Below, one piece after another: positions 24,793 through 33,516 of a DNA stretch of 64,000 nt; position 1 is the first letter of the stretch, and every line of letters begins with the position of its first letter. Location: the NCBI GenBank assembly GCA_035487295.1, contig DATHMH010000012.1, positions 124,001 to 188,000 on the forward strand. The letters run 5' to 3'. Under the pieces are notes generated by a model. It saw nothing but the letters and a program-made list of their open reading frames with translations. It made no database searches and was not told the origin of the DNA. This stretch comes from QIAW01 sp035487295 (GTDB taxonomy: Bacteria; Acidobacteriota; Terriglobia; Terriglobales; Acidobacteriaceae). The position numbers and the translations under genes are program-made.

Positions 24793-24921
24793 GAACGCCA
24801 AGTTACGTCATAGAGAATAGGAGTGTAAAACTTCCCATTTACGGTCCTGTATTTCCTGTTTTGGGAAAATGCAAATTGAATGGGGGAATAATCCTATTGA
24901 AGCGCGAGTTGTTGGTCACGC

Positions 24922-25560
24922 TCAGCGTTTCACGAGAATGTCCGCTGCCTGCAGACGGCTTTCCCAACCGCTGCGGAGCAGTTCCGGGTTGGCATGGTCT
25001 TCTTCCGGATATCCGACGCACAGGTAGGCAATCAGCTTCCATTCCTCAGGGACACTCAAACTGCAATTTACGTTCGTGGCATCGAGAATCGAGACCCAAC
25101 CCAAACCTAATCCGTAACCACGGGCGGCCAGCCACAGGGTGTACACCGCCAGGACCGCGGAGTATTCGAGGGTCTCAGGCATGGTCATTCTGCCCAGGCC
25201 GCTGCCACACTCCGTTTGCTGGTCCAGGAAAACCGCCACGTGAACCGGAGCATCGCGCAAGCCGGCTAACTTCAATTTGGCATACAGTTGCGCTTTCTCT
25301 CCTGAATAGGCGTTGAGCGCCTGCTGGTTGCACTGCTCGAAATTGATCCTTATGGATTCGCGCCGTTCCGGGGATTCGACCAGGACAAAGCGCCAGGGCT
25401 GACTATAACCCACCGAGGGAGCCAGCGAGGCCAGGCCAATGAGATGCTCGACAAGCTGAGGATCGACGGGATCGCGGCGAAAGCTGCGGACATCACGCCT
25501 CCACTTGAGCAATTCCTCAAACTGGCTCCGGAAATGTTCGTCGAAAACGGGCTTTGGCAT
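24922..25560 (-). CDS. bluB: 5,6-dimethylbenzimidazole synthase
   Basis: 212 residues of the nitroreductase fold. BluB cleaves reduced FMN with oxygen to give dimethylbenzimidazole, the lower ligand of cobalamin. Signatures: LKWRRDVRSFRRDPVD, LASLAPSVGYSQPWRFVLV, YAKLKLAGLRDAPVHVAVF, MPETLEYSAVLAVYTLWLAARGYGLGLGWVSIL and YLCVGYPEE. It is divergent from a BtuF-like gene with 74 bp between starts, at the left end of the cobalamin locus. The ligand is activated by CobT encoded at 34288-35385, so the pathway is consistent within the locus. Confidence 0.92.
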   Translation of the reverse strand: MPKPVFDEHFRSQFEELLKWRRDVRSFRRDPVDPQLVEHLIGLASLAPSVGYSQPWRFVLVESPERRESIRINFEQCNQQALNAYSGEKAQLYAKLKLAGLRDAPVHVAVFLDQQTECGSGLGRMTMPETLEYSAVLAVYTLWLAARGYGLGLGWVSILDATNVNCSLSVPEEWKLIAYLCVGYPEEDHANPELLRSGWESRLQAADILVKR

Positions 25561-25634
25561 CAGGGCTACGCCGCTACAGCAGCATTGAGCTATACTACCG
25601 CGTGCCGCATATCACGGTTGCAGAAAAATCAGCC

Positions 25635-26534
25635 ATGCAAATTTGCTCGTTTATACCAGCAGCTACTGAAATACTTTACGCTTTAGGACTTGAAGATTCG
25701 GTTGCCGGCGTCACCTTCGAGTGCGATTATCCACCCGAGGCGCGCCGGAAGCCCGTTGTCCTCGACACAGTGCTTGAGCATTCGCTGTCACCCGCCGAAG
25801 TGGATCGCACAGTGCATGAATTCTCTTCCCATGGCGAGAGCCTTTACCGGGTACACACCGAGTTGCTCCGGCAAATCAGGCCTGACTTGATTGTCACGCA
25901 AGAGCTTTGCGACGTCTGCGCGGTGGGAGCATCGCATGTCGCTAAAGCGTTGCACGAGTTGCCCTCTACACCGAAAATTTTGTCGCTGACTCCGCACACG
26001 CTGGAAGATGTATGGCGGGATATTGAAGCGGTTGGCCAGGCTACGGGCAGGCAACAGGAAGCGACATTACTCGTTGCTGGCTTGCGGAAGCGGGTTGAGC
26101 AGGTGAAACAATATTCTTATGGCCAGCGTCCGCGCGTGCTTTCGCTGGAGTGGCTGAGTCCGCCGTTCAATGGCGGCCATTGGGTGCCGGAGATGGTTGC
26201 GATGGCGGGTGGCGTCGATCCGTTGGGCCGCGTTGGCGAGCCCAGCCTGGAATTCAGTTGGCAGCAGATTATTGCATCCGATCCAGACATCGTGCTGGTT
26301 ATGCCTTGCGGATATGACCTGGAACGGGCAATGCGCGAGTACCGCGAAACCAAGTTTCCCTCGGAATGGAACAATCTGAAGGCAGTGCGCAACAACAAGG
26401 TCTTCGCAGTGCATGCCAATGCCTACTTTTCACGGCCCGGTCCAAGGCTTGTTACCGGGCTGGAGATTATGGCCGCGCTTTTTCATCCTGAACGCAAGTT
26501 TGAAACTCCGCCGAAGAGTTGGGCACGGTTGTGA
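25635..26534 (+). CDS. Cobalamin-binding protein, BtuF-like, without signal peptide
   Basis: 299 residues with the two-lobed fold of class III binding proteins: MQICSFIPAATEILYALGLED at the start, then VDRTVHEF, LLRQIRPDLIVTQELCDVCAV, VLSLEWLSPPFNGGHWVPEMVAMAGG and AVRNNKVFAVHANAYFSRPGPRLVTGLEIMA. There is no signal sequence at ATG 25635, so it may stay in the cytoplasm; an earlier in-frame start adds only unrelated residues. Such signal-less BtuF relatives are annotated as cobalamin-binding proteins, role unclear. A second, exported relative is encoded at 28855-29730. Confidence 0.82.
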   Translation: MQICSFIPAATEILYALGLEDSVAGVTFECDYPPEARRKPVVLDTVLEHSLSPAEVDRTVHEFSSHGESLYRVHTELLRQIRPDLIVTQELCDVCAVGASHVAKALHELPSTPKILSLTPHTLEDVWRDIEAVGQATGRQQEATLLVAGLRKRVEQVKQYSYGQRPRVLSLEWLSPPFNGGHWVPEMVAMAGGVDPLGRVGEPSLEFSWQQIIASDPDIVLVMPCGYDLERAMREYRETKFPSEWNNLKAVRNNKVFAVHANAYFSRPGPRLVTGLEIMAALFHPERKFETPPKSWARL

Positions 26535-26639
26535 GAAATTCCCAGCTTACATATTGACCATCCACCGAGTGGGCAGATGCTGGCCGTATACCGGCGCCAC
26601 GACCGCAATCAACTTGACTGGTGGCAGCTTACACGATAT

Positions 26640-26795
26640 AACCCGAACAGTCTGGTTATGGGAAGTGCGGTGAGACTCCGCCACTGCCCCGCAACTGTAA
26701 ACGCCGAGAACCGAACATATTGCCACTGGGAATTTAGAACTGGGAAGGCCGTTCGGTTCAGCGAGGCGCAAGTCAGGAGACCAGCCAGACTCCCA
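26640..26795 (+). ncRNA. Cobalamin riboswitch 1 (upstream of cobU)
   Basis: Conserved elements occur in order: GGGAAGTGCGGTGAGACTCC, then GCCACTGCCCCGCAACTGTAA, a variable arm, and the B12 box AAGTCAGGAGACC at 26770-26782. These are the core of the adenosylcobalamin-sensing class. It lies 115 bp before cobU. No T-rich terminator follows clearly, so control of translation is the more likely mode. Confidence 0.93.
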
Positions 26796-26909
26796 ATCAT
26801 TGGGCGATTCCGGCTTCGATGGGAGAGCCGGACAGCTTTCTGTTGATCGTACTCAAACACGCAAGCTGATTCTTCCCGCTTAGCGCAAAGATTTGCGCAA
26901 GGCGAATTC

Positions 26910-27464
26910 ATGCAAACGGGAAACCGAAAATCGGTAACTCTCGTTCTCGGCGGAGCGCGCAGCGGCAAAAGCCGCTTCGCGCAGCAACTGGCTGCGGGCG
27001 CGGGCAAGGTAACCTTTTTTGCGACCGCGCAACCGACCGATGAAGAGATGCGCCGCAAAATTGAACGGCATCGCCGGGAACGCCCTACGTCATGGGTGAC
27101 GGTAGAGGTGCCGGTCGAACTGGATAGCGCCATCCGCGAGCACAGCCAAGGTTCCGAGCTGCTGCTGGTTGATTGCCTTACGCTGTATGCAGCCAACATC
27201 ATGTCTTATGACCGGGAGAATAAAGACCTGATTCACAAACGCGTACAGCTTCTTTGCGAAACACTGTGCTCGGTTCAACCCTCGGTGGTGCTTGTTTCCA
27301 ATGAAGTGGGCAGCGGCGTGGTGCCTTCATTTCCCGCAGGGGTTTTGTTTCGAGAACTGCTCGGTGAAATTAATCAGAAGGTGGCGCGAATTGCCGACAA
27401 CGTGCTGCTGATGTTTGCCGGGCTGCCGCTCGCGCTCAAAGGAAAGGTTGAAACCGGGTTATGA
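26910..27464 (+). CDS. cobU: Adenosylcobinamide kinase / guanylyltransferase
   Basis: 184 residues, normal for CobU/CobP. It phosphorylates adenosylcobinamide and transfers GMP to give adenosylcobinamide-GDP. P-loop LGGARSGKS (about 13-21), FFATAQPTDEEMRRKIERHRRERP with the guanylated-histidine region, VDCLTLYAANI, and SNEVGSGVVP. It is the first gene after riboswitch 1 and overlaps cobB by four bases (ATGA), so they are co-translated. Confidence 0.95.
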   Translation: MQTGNRKSVTLVLGGARSGKSRFAQQLAAGAGKVTFFATAQPTDEEMRRKIERHRRERPTSWVTVEVPVELDSAIREHSQGSELLLVDCLTLYAANIMSYDRENKDLIHKRVQLLCETLCSVQPSVVLVSNEVGSGVVPSFPAGVLFRELLGEINQKVARIADNVLLMFAGLPLALKGKVETGL

Positions 27465-28858
27465 AAGCCTTCATGGTGGCAAGTCCGGCAACCGGCAGCG
27501 GCAAGACCACAGTGACGCTGGCCCTGATAGCGGCGCTCACAAGGCGCAGCCTGGTGGTGCAGAGTTTTAAGTGTGGACCCGATTTCATCGATACCGCGCA
27601 TCACACCCACGTTGCCGGCCGCAGCTCGCGCAATTTGGATTCATGGATGCTCGATGCCCATGCCAATCGCGAAATTTTCCATGGTGCCAGTCAGGGAGCC
27701 GATGTCGCCGTGACCGAAGCCATGATGGGATTATTCGATGGAGTAACCGGCACGGGCGAGCAAGGCAGCAGCGCTGAAATTGCCAAACAACTGTATTTGC
27801 CTGTTGTGCTGGTGCTCGATGCTTCGATGGCAGCCCGCAGCATTGCCGCCGTCATTCAAGGCTTCGAGAACTTTGACGCTGATCTGAAGATGGTAGGGGT
27901 GATATTGAACAGAGTTGGCAGTGAGGGGCACTTGCACTTCCTGCAGCAGGCAATCGCCGCTTCTTGTAAGAGTCCCGTGCTGGGTTCCCTGCCTCACACG
28001 CCTCCGCTGCATATTCCTGAACGACATCTAGGGTTGGTAACCGCGGCAGAGCGTCCACTTTCAACGGAACAGGTTTCTCTTCTTGCTGATCTTGCTGAGC
28101 GACATATTGATTTGGACGCCTTGCTCTGTGCATGCGGAGACGTAGCAAGTCACGTCTCTACGGAAGCAGTGGTTCCACGCAGGATCCACAACGATGATTC
28201 CGCGCCCAAAGTTCGTATTGGGGTACCGCGTGACCAGGCATTTTGTTTTTATTACGAAGATAACCTTCAGATGCTGCGGAGCGAAGGTGCGGAGATCGTT
28301 GAATTCAATTCGCTTCAATGCAGCAACCTTCCCGCCGGCCTGGATGCCTTGTATTTCGGCGGGGGCTACCCGGAGCTTTTTGCGCAGCAGTTAAGCGACA
28401 ACCAGCTGCTGATTCGCGATCTTCACCAGTTTGTTTCTTCAGGAAAACCGGTTTACGCGGAATGCGGTGGGCTTATTTACCTCTCTGACCAACTTCGCAC
28501 TCTCGATGGACGCACCTTCAAAATGGCCGGGGTGCTGCCTCTTGCGATTGAGATGACCAGTGGGCTGGTGCATTTTGGCTATACAGAAGTGACGTTCGAG
28601 CGCCAGTGTTTGCTGGGAAAGCATGGAGCGGTAGCTCGCGGCCACAGCTTCCATTATTCAAAAATGTTGGAGTTAGGAGATGTGAACCATGCGTACCGCG
28701 CCGGCTACACGCTGAGCGGCCGAGCGGAGTTTGAAGGGTTTATTAAGGACAACGTATTGGCCAGTTATATTCATCTTCACTTCAAATCGAACCCCGGTTT
28801 AGCCGCCAGTTTTGTTGCGCATGCACGGGCAGCGCGAGAGGCCACACTTCAGCTATGA
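27461..28858 (+). CDS. cobB: Cobyrinate a,c-diamide synthase
   Basis: 465 residues. It amidates carboxylates a and c of cobyrinic acid with glutamine and ATP. N-terminal dethiobiotin-synthase-like domain with P-loop SPATGSGKTTVT (about 5-16), SFKCGPDFIDTAHH and MGLFDG; C-terminal class-I glutaminase domain with the nucleophile in VYAECGGLIYLSDQL and SYIHLHF near the end. The linker between the domains (about residues 225-235) is encoded by a copy of the P1 palindromic repeat (28134-28163), an unusual case of a repeat inside a gene. Both ends overlap neighbours by four bases. Other corrin-ring genes are absent here. Confidence 0.94.
   Translation: MKAFMVASPATGSGKTTVTLALIAALTRRSLVVQSFKCGPDFIDTAHHTHVAGRSSRNLDSWMLDAHANREIFHGASQGADVAVTEAMMGLFDGVTGTGEQGSSAEIAKQLYLPVVLVLDASMAARSIAAVIQGFENFDADLKMVGVILNRVGSEGHLHFLQQAIAASCKSPVLGSLPHTPPLHIPERHLGLVTAAERPLSTEQVSLLADLAERHIDLDALLCACGDVASHVSTEAVVPRRIHNDDSAPKVRIGVPRDQAFCFYYEDNLQMLRSEGAEIVEFNSLQCSNLPAGLDALYFGGGYPELFAQQLSDNQLLIRDLHQFVSSGKPVYAECGGLIYLSDQLRTLDGRTFKMAGVLPLAIEMTSGLVHFGYTEVTFERQCLLGKHGAVARGHSFHYSKMLELGDVNHAYRAGYTLSGRAEFEGFIKDNVLASYIHLHFKSNPGLAASFVAHARAAREATLQL
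28134..28163. repeat. Palindromic repeat family P1 copy c, inside cobB
   Basis: GCGGAGACGTAGCAAG-TCACGTCTCTACGG. It shares the core and right flank CGTCTCTACGG with the intergenic copy at 56768-56797. It is in frame and codes for linker residues C-G-D-V-A-S-H-V-S-T of CobB. Confidence 0.65.
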
Positions 28859-29730
28859 GAAGGCACCTATCGGCGATTTTGTTGCTGCTGGTCCTCACAG
28901 GCTGTTGCCTCGCGCAGCGGACCGTGCAGGACGAACTGGGGCGCAAGGTCGTCGTTGCCAACTCTCCGCATCGCATTGTCTCGCTCGCGCCCAGCATTAC
29001 GGACACCATCTATGCCATAGGAGCCGGCGCAGATATTGTGGGCGTCAGCAACTATACAAAATATCCTCCCGAGGCGACAAAGAAGCCCAGTGTCGGCGAA
29101 CCGCTTAATCCCTCGATCGAAACCATTATCGCCCTTCACCCTGATCTGGTGCTGGCGATTGAAGATATGAACCGGCTGGAAACGGTAGAGCAGCTTGAAA
29201 AAGCAGGTATTCCTGTGTTCGTAGTCCACCCTCACGACCTTGCGGGTATCTATGCTTCGATTACCGATTTGGGAACTGCGTTGAACCGCCCAAAAGAAGC
29301 CGCCGGCCTGGTCAGCCGCCTGCACGGCCGGGAACAAGCGGTGCGAGACCACGTAAAAGGCGCTCCTGCTCCCCAGGTATTTTTTGTGTTATGGCCTGAC
29401 CCGGTCATGACCGTGGGCAAACATGCATTTATTACTGAATTGATTGAGATTGCCGGGGCAAAATCGGTAACCGATGATATGTCTGACAATTGGCCGCAGA
29501 TCAGCGCGGAGGCGCTGCTGGTGCGAAAGCCGGACTTTTTGCTTCTGGTGCGCGGATCGCAGCTTACCATCGACGATCTGAAAAAGAAGCCCGGGTGGAA
29601 CAGCCTGGAAGCCGTGCGGGCCAATCACGTGTTCTATACCGACGACCGGGTTCTTCACCCGAGTCCTGCGGCCTTTGATGCGCTGGAGGATTTGGCCAAC
29701 CAGTTTCATCCTTTGGGGCAGCACAGATGA
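28855..29730 (+). CDS. btuF: Periplasmic cobalamin-binding lipoprotein
   Basis: 291 residues. Signal peptide with lipobox LTGC (cysteine near residue 17), so it is probably anchored as a lipoprotein. Class III binding-protein fold: RIVSLAPSITDTIYAIGAGADIVGVSNYTKYPPEA, SIETIIALHPDLVLAI, PVFVVHPHDL, MTVGKHAFITELIEIAGAKSVTDD, WPQISAEALLVRKPDFLLLV. It passes cobalamin to the BtuCD transporter encoded at 32422-34304. It overlaps cobB by four bases and ends before riboswitch 2. Confidence 0.9.
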   Translation: MRRHLSAILLLLVLTGCCLAQRTVQDELGRKVVVANSPHRIVSLAPSITDTIYAIGAGADIVGVSNYTKYPPEATKKPSVGEPLNPSIETIIALHPDLVLAIEDMNRLETVEQLEKAGIPVFVVHPHDLAGIYASITDLGTALNRPKEAAGLVSRLHGREQAVRDHVKGAPAPQVFFVLWPDPVMTVGKHAFITELIEIAGAKSVTDDMSDNWPQISAEALLVRKPDFLLLVRGSQLTIDDLKKKPGWNSLEAVRANHVFYTDDRVLHPSPAAFDALEDLANQFHPLGQHR

Positions 29731-29764
29731 TTTGTTTGCGCTGCCTCGCACATTAACGCTGTAC

Positions 29765-29918
29765 GAACCGAATCGCAACCGGATGTTCGGGAAAGCGGTG
29801 AGATTCCGCTACTGTCCCGCAACTGTGAGCGACATTGTCATCGCCGGCAGAGCCACTGCCCTCAGGGTGGGAAGGCGCCGGCGTAAGTCGCAAAGTCAGG
29901 AGACCGGTCCGTTGCCGA
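29765..29918 (+). ncRNA. Cobalamin riboswitch 2 (upstream of btuB)
   Basis: GGGAAAGCGGTGAGATTCCGC, TACTGTCCCGCAACTGT, a GCCGGC...GCCGGC arm, then the B12 box AAAGTCAGGAGACC at 29892-29905. All core parts of the cobalamin riboswitch are present. It ends about 35 bp before the btuB start, close enough to control access to the AAGGAG ribosome-binding site. Confidence 0.95.
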
Positions 29919-29952
29919 TACGACTACCTCTCTTTCGAGGAAAAGGAGAATC

Positions 29953-32412
29953 ATGCTATCCAGGAGCTTCCGTACTGCTGTTTTCGTTTTGGGAATTACC
30001 TTATGCTTTCTTGTCCCTGAATTTGCGATTGCCGCAGAATCAGGCACAATCAAAGGCACGATTACCGACCCTTTAGGCGCGGTCATCCCCAACGCGCAAG
30101 TCGAACTATTACGCAATAATGAACGCGTGGCCACAACCACAACCGACCCGATCGGCGCCTTCGAATTTTCCAACCTGAATTCGGGGCGTTACCATATTCG
30201 CGCACAGGCGCATCAATTCATCTCTGAAACCAGCAGCGATGTCTATCTTGGTGGAGGAACAGTCCAGATCAATCTAAGCCTGAGGGTCGGAACCACCACA
30301 CAGGAAATCGTGGTTTCCGCTACTGGAACAGAGATACCCGATTCCCAGGTCGGAGCTTCCATCTCTGTTATTGATGAAAGTCAGTTCCAGAACAAGCTCG
30401 ATATCATCGAGCCGCTGCGGCTTGTATCCGGGCTGCAGATTATCCAAGTAGGGCAACGGGGCGGACAGTCCACGCTGTTCCTGCGCGGAGGCAACGAAAA
30501 CGCGAATAAAGTATTGCTCGACGGAATCCCTATCAACGACATCGGCGGAGCCGTTGACTTTACAGACATAGCTGAAACCGGTATCGCCAAGGCTGAAGTA
30601 TTGCGTGGACCTAACAGCGTGCTCTATGGCGCAGATGCGCTCGCGGGAGTAATCAACCTGACGACTCGCCACGGTACTACACCGTTGCCGGAGTTTGTAT
30701 ACTCCGCCGACGGCGGAAATTTTTCTACCATGCGCCAGACGGCTTCCCTCGCCGGCGCCTATCGCCAACTCGATTATTTTTCCGAATTCTCGCGCTTTGA
30801 TACCCGCAACAGCGAGCCGCACAGCGCCTTTCATAATGGCACTTATGCCGGAAACTTCGGATGGGCGCCGCTCTCTTCCACGCAGCTTCGCCTGACGGCC
30901 CGGCGCACGGTAACTGCCGGCAATGATCCTAATGCTTTGGACTTCTACGGTATCGCTGATGATTCCTTCCAGAAAGAGCAGGATACATTCATAGGGGCAA
31001 GCCTGCAGAACCAGACTACCTCCCGCTGGCTCAACCAGGTACGCTATGGAGCTACGAGGCTGCGCTCCCAATTTGAAAATCCTTCTCCCACCGGCATTCC
31101 TTTTGACCCATTTGGGCTAGGTCCGAACTACGTAGGACTTCCGGTTACGATCCGTGGCGCAAACGGGTTCAGCACAACGGGTCAGGCGATTCTTGATTTT
31201 GGTGGCATCTATCCTCAACGCTTTGACACACTCACGAACCGGGATTTTGTATCGGCACAATCTAATTATGTTTTCAACCCGCATCTGGCGGCGGTGCTCG
31301 GCTTCCGCTATGAAAACGAACGGGGATTTACAAATTCCGGAATCCGCACTCCTACCAACCGCGACAACTTTGGTTATACCCTGGAGGCGAACGGCAATCT
31401 CTGGACCCGGGCTTACGCCACCGTTGGACTCGGGGTTGAAAATAACCAGATATTCGGAGTGGCCGTTACCCCACGCGTCTCTCTTGCCTATTACTTGTTC
31501 CGTCCTGATTCTGCCGGAAGATTCAATGGAACAAAGCTAAAATTCAATTTCGGCCGAGGCATCAAAGAACCGGATATCTTCTCTGAGAGCACTTCCCTGT
31601 TCAACCTGCTGTCCCAGGCCGGCAATGGGCAACAGTTAATATCCCAATTTCATGTGCGGCCCATCGGACCGGAACGTTCGCGCAGCTACGACTTTGGAAT
31701 TGAACAAACGGCGTGGAATGCGCGCGTAAGGTTTGGCCTGACTTTTTTTCATAATCAATTTACCGATCAAATGGAATTCCTGAACCCCAGCGCGCTGTTC
31801 TCCCTGGGAGTGCCCGCCGACCTCGTGAACGCAACCAGCAACGCCTTCGGGGCGACGGTTAATTCAGCCGATTTTCGCGCTCAGGGCATTGAAAGCGAAA
31901 TGGAGTTCAACCTGGGACACGGGTTGCATGTTCGTGCGAACTACACTTATCTTGATTCTGTTGTGCAACGTTCGTTTCAGAGCAGCGCGCTTGGTCCGGT
32001 CACGAATCCGGCGCTTCCTCCGATTCCGATCGGAGCATTCTCGCCCCTGGTCGGCAGCCGGCCCTTCCGGCGTGCGCCTCACTCCGGAAGCTTCTTGGCT
32101 ACATATGAGCGGCCTAAGTTCACCTTGGCATTGGGCGGATATCTGGTAAGCCGCCGTGATGACAGCACCTTCCTCAGCGACGGCTTTTTCGGGAACAGCA
32201 TGCTGTTGCCCAACCGCAACCTGGCCGGCTCTTATCAGAAGATTGATTTCAGCGGCAGCTATCGCGCCACACGCATCCTGGGCTTCTATACCAGCGTCGA
32301 AAACCTGGTGAGCGAGCACTACGATGCGGCTTTCGGCTTTCCTTCCTTGCCGCTCGCCTTCCGCGCAGGCCTTCGCATCACGCTCGGAGGCGAGTCCTGG
32401 AACATTAGATAA
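29953..32412 (+). CDS. btuB: TonB-dependent receptor for cobalamin, with carboxypeptidase-like N-domain
   Basis: 819 residues. Signal peptide (about 1-25), a carboxypeptidase-regulatory-like domain (about 30-115: GTIKGTITDPLGAVIPNAQV, DPIGAFEFSNLNSGRYHI), then a plug (VVSATGTEIPDSQVGASI, LRGPNSVLYGADALAGVINL) and a beta barrel ending in AGLRITLGG. The extra N-domain is absent from enterobacterial BtuB and typical of Acidobacteriota/Bacteroidota receptors. ATG 29953 has AAGGAG five bases upstream. Riboswitch 2 directly in front and btuCD directly behind make cobalamin or cobinamide the likely substrate. Confidence 0.92.
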   Translation: MLSRSFRTAVFVLGITLCFLVPEFAIAAESGTIKGTITDPLGAVIPNAQVELLRNNERVATTTTDPIGAFEFSNLNSGRYHIRAQAHQFISETSSDVYLGGGTVQINLSLRVGTTTQEIVVSATGTEIPDSQVGASISVIDESQFQNKLDIIEPLRLVSGLQIIQVGQRGGQSTLFLRGGNENANKVLLDGIPINDIGGAVDFTDIAETGIAKAEVLRGPNSVLYGADALAGVINLTTRHGTTPLPEFVYSADGGNFSTMRQTASLAGAYRQLDYFSEFSRFDTRNSEPHSAFHNGTYAGNFGWAPLSSTQLRLTARRTVTAGNDPNALDFYGIADDSFQKEQDTFIGASLQNQTTSRWLNQVRYGATRLRSQFENPSPTGIPFDPFGLGPNYVGLPVTIRGANGFSTTGQAILDFGGIYPQRFDTLTNRDFVSAQSNYVFNPHLAAVLGFRYENERGFTNSGIRTPTNRDNFGYTLEANGNLWTRAYATVGLGVENNQIFGVAVTPRVSLAYYLFRPDSAGRFNGTKLKFNFGRGIKEPDIFSESTSLFNLLSQAGNGQQLISQFHVRPIGPERSRSYDFGIEQTAWNARVRFGLTFFHNQFTDQMEFLNPSALFSLGVPADLVNATSNAFGATVNSADFRAQGIESEMEFNLGHGLHVRANYTYLDSVVQRSFQSSALGPVTNPALPPIPIGAFSPLVGSRPFRRAPHSGSFLATYERPKFTLALGGYLVSRRDDSTFLSDGFFGNSMLLPNRNLAGSYQKIDFSGSYRATRILGFYTSVENLVSEHYDAAFGFPSLPLAFRAGLRITLGGESWNIR

Positions 32413-32421
32413 TTTAGATAG

Positions 32422-33516
32422 ATGACGCAGTCAGCACAAGTCGAAGTCCAGGAGACGCGTGAACGCGAGGCTGCTGCTGAGCCTCGTCAGCCCGCAACGC
32501 GCAGCCTGTGGGCCGTAGTATTCATACTTTGCCTGCTGCTGGTAGGAGAAATATTTGCGGCTACCTGCATCGGCGCGGTGACGATAAAACCTGGCACGGT
32601 GGCGTCGGTGTTCGTCAACAGGCATGCGGAAGGTCTGGAGATGGAGAAGACCATCGTCTTCCAAATCCGCCTTCCGCGGGTTCTGGCGGCCGCGCTTGTC
32701 GGCTGCGGCCTCTCGATCGCCGGAGTTTTGTTTCAGGGGTTGTTCCGTAATCCGATGGCTGATCCTTATGTCATCGGCTCTTCCGGGGGCGCGGCTTTAG
32801 GCGCGACGCTGGGAATCGTGTTCCTGCCGCATTTTTCGCTACTGGGGTTTGGAGCCACGGCTTCACTGGCGTTCTGTTTTTCGCTGTTGACCATGATTGT
32901 GGTGTACTGGCTCGCCAGGGTTGGAGGACGCACTCCCATCGTCACCTTACTGCTGGTAGGCCTGGCGCTGAGCGCGATACTTGCCTACTCAACTACTTTC
33001 GTGGTCCTGTTGCATCCTGATTCATATGTCGCCGTTCATCTGCTGACCATTTGGTTGCATGGCGCGATTTCCAACACGCAGTGGTCACAGGTCGCAGTGG
33101 CAAGCGTGATGGTGGGCTTGGGCACGGTCTTGTCTTTTCCGCTGGGGCGCTCTCTGAATGCGCTCTGTTTGGGCGATGACTACGCGCAACAACTCGGAAT
33201 CAGGGTTGAGTTTTTGAGAGCTGCAATCATTCTTGTCGGCTCTCTGTTGACCGCAGCAGCGGTTTCCTTGGGAGGTCTGATCGGATTTGTGGGCCTGATC
33301 ATTCCACACATTGTGCGTTTATTCGTTGGGCCGGACCACAGCCGGCTGCTGCCGATTGCCGGCCTTGCAGGCGCGATCTTTCTTATATTGGCAGACACCC
33401 TGGCGCGCACCGTGCTCTCCCCTTCCGAGCTTCCCGTCGGCATCCTGACCGCATTTATTGGCGGGCCGGTCTTTCTTTTTCTGCTGCGGCGTGGCAAGCG
33501 GGAGTATGCGCTATGA
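32422..33516 (+). CDS. btuC: Cobalamin ABC transporter permease
   Basis: 364 residues, FecCD family with about ten membrane segments after a polar N-terminus of about 30 residues. Signatures: FQIRLPRVLAAALVGCGLSIAGVLFQGLFRNPMADPYVIGSSGGAALGA (read here in parts), GDDYAQQLGI and LGGLIGFVGLIIPHIVRLFVGPDHSRLLP. It forms the inner-membrane channel for the BtuF-delivered corrinoid. It starts nine bases after btuB and overlaps btuD by four, so it is in the same operon. Confidence 0.92.
   Translation: MTQSAQVEVQETREREAAAEPRQPATRSLWAVVFILCLLLVGEIFAATCIGAVTIKPGTVASVFVNRHAEGLEMEKTIVFQIRLPRVLAAALVGCGLSIAGVLFQGLFRNPMADPYVIGSSGGAALGATLGIVFLPHFSLLGFGATASLAFCFSLLTMIVVYWLARVGGRTPIVTLLLVGLALSAILAYSTTFVVLLHPDSYVAVHLLTIWLHGAISNTQWSQVAVASVMVGLGTVLSFPLGRSLNALCLGDDYAQQLGIRVEFLRAAIILVGSLLTAAAVSLGGLIGFVGLIIPHIVRLFVGPDHSRLLPIAGLAGAIFLILADTLARTVLSPSELPVGILTAFIGGPVFLFLLRRGKREYAL

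Noticed and set aside
26796..26850. Terminator downstream of cobalamin riboswitch 1
   Set aside because: CCGGCT...AGCCGG forms a small hairpin but no T-tract follows.
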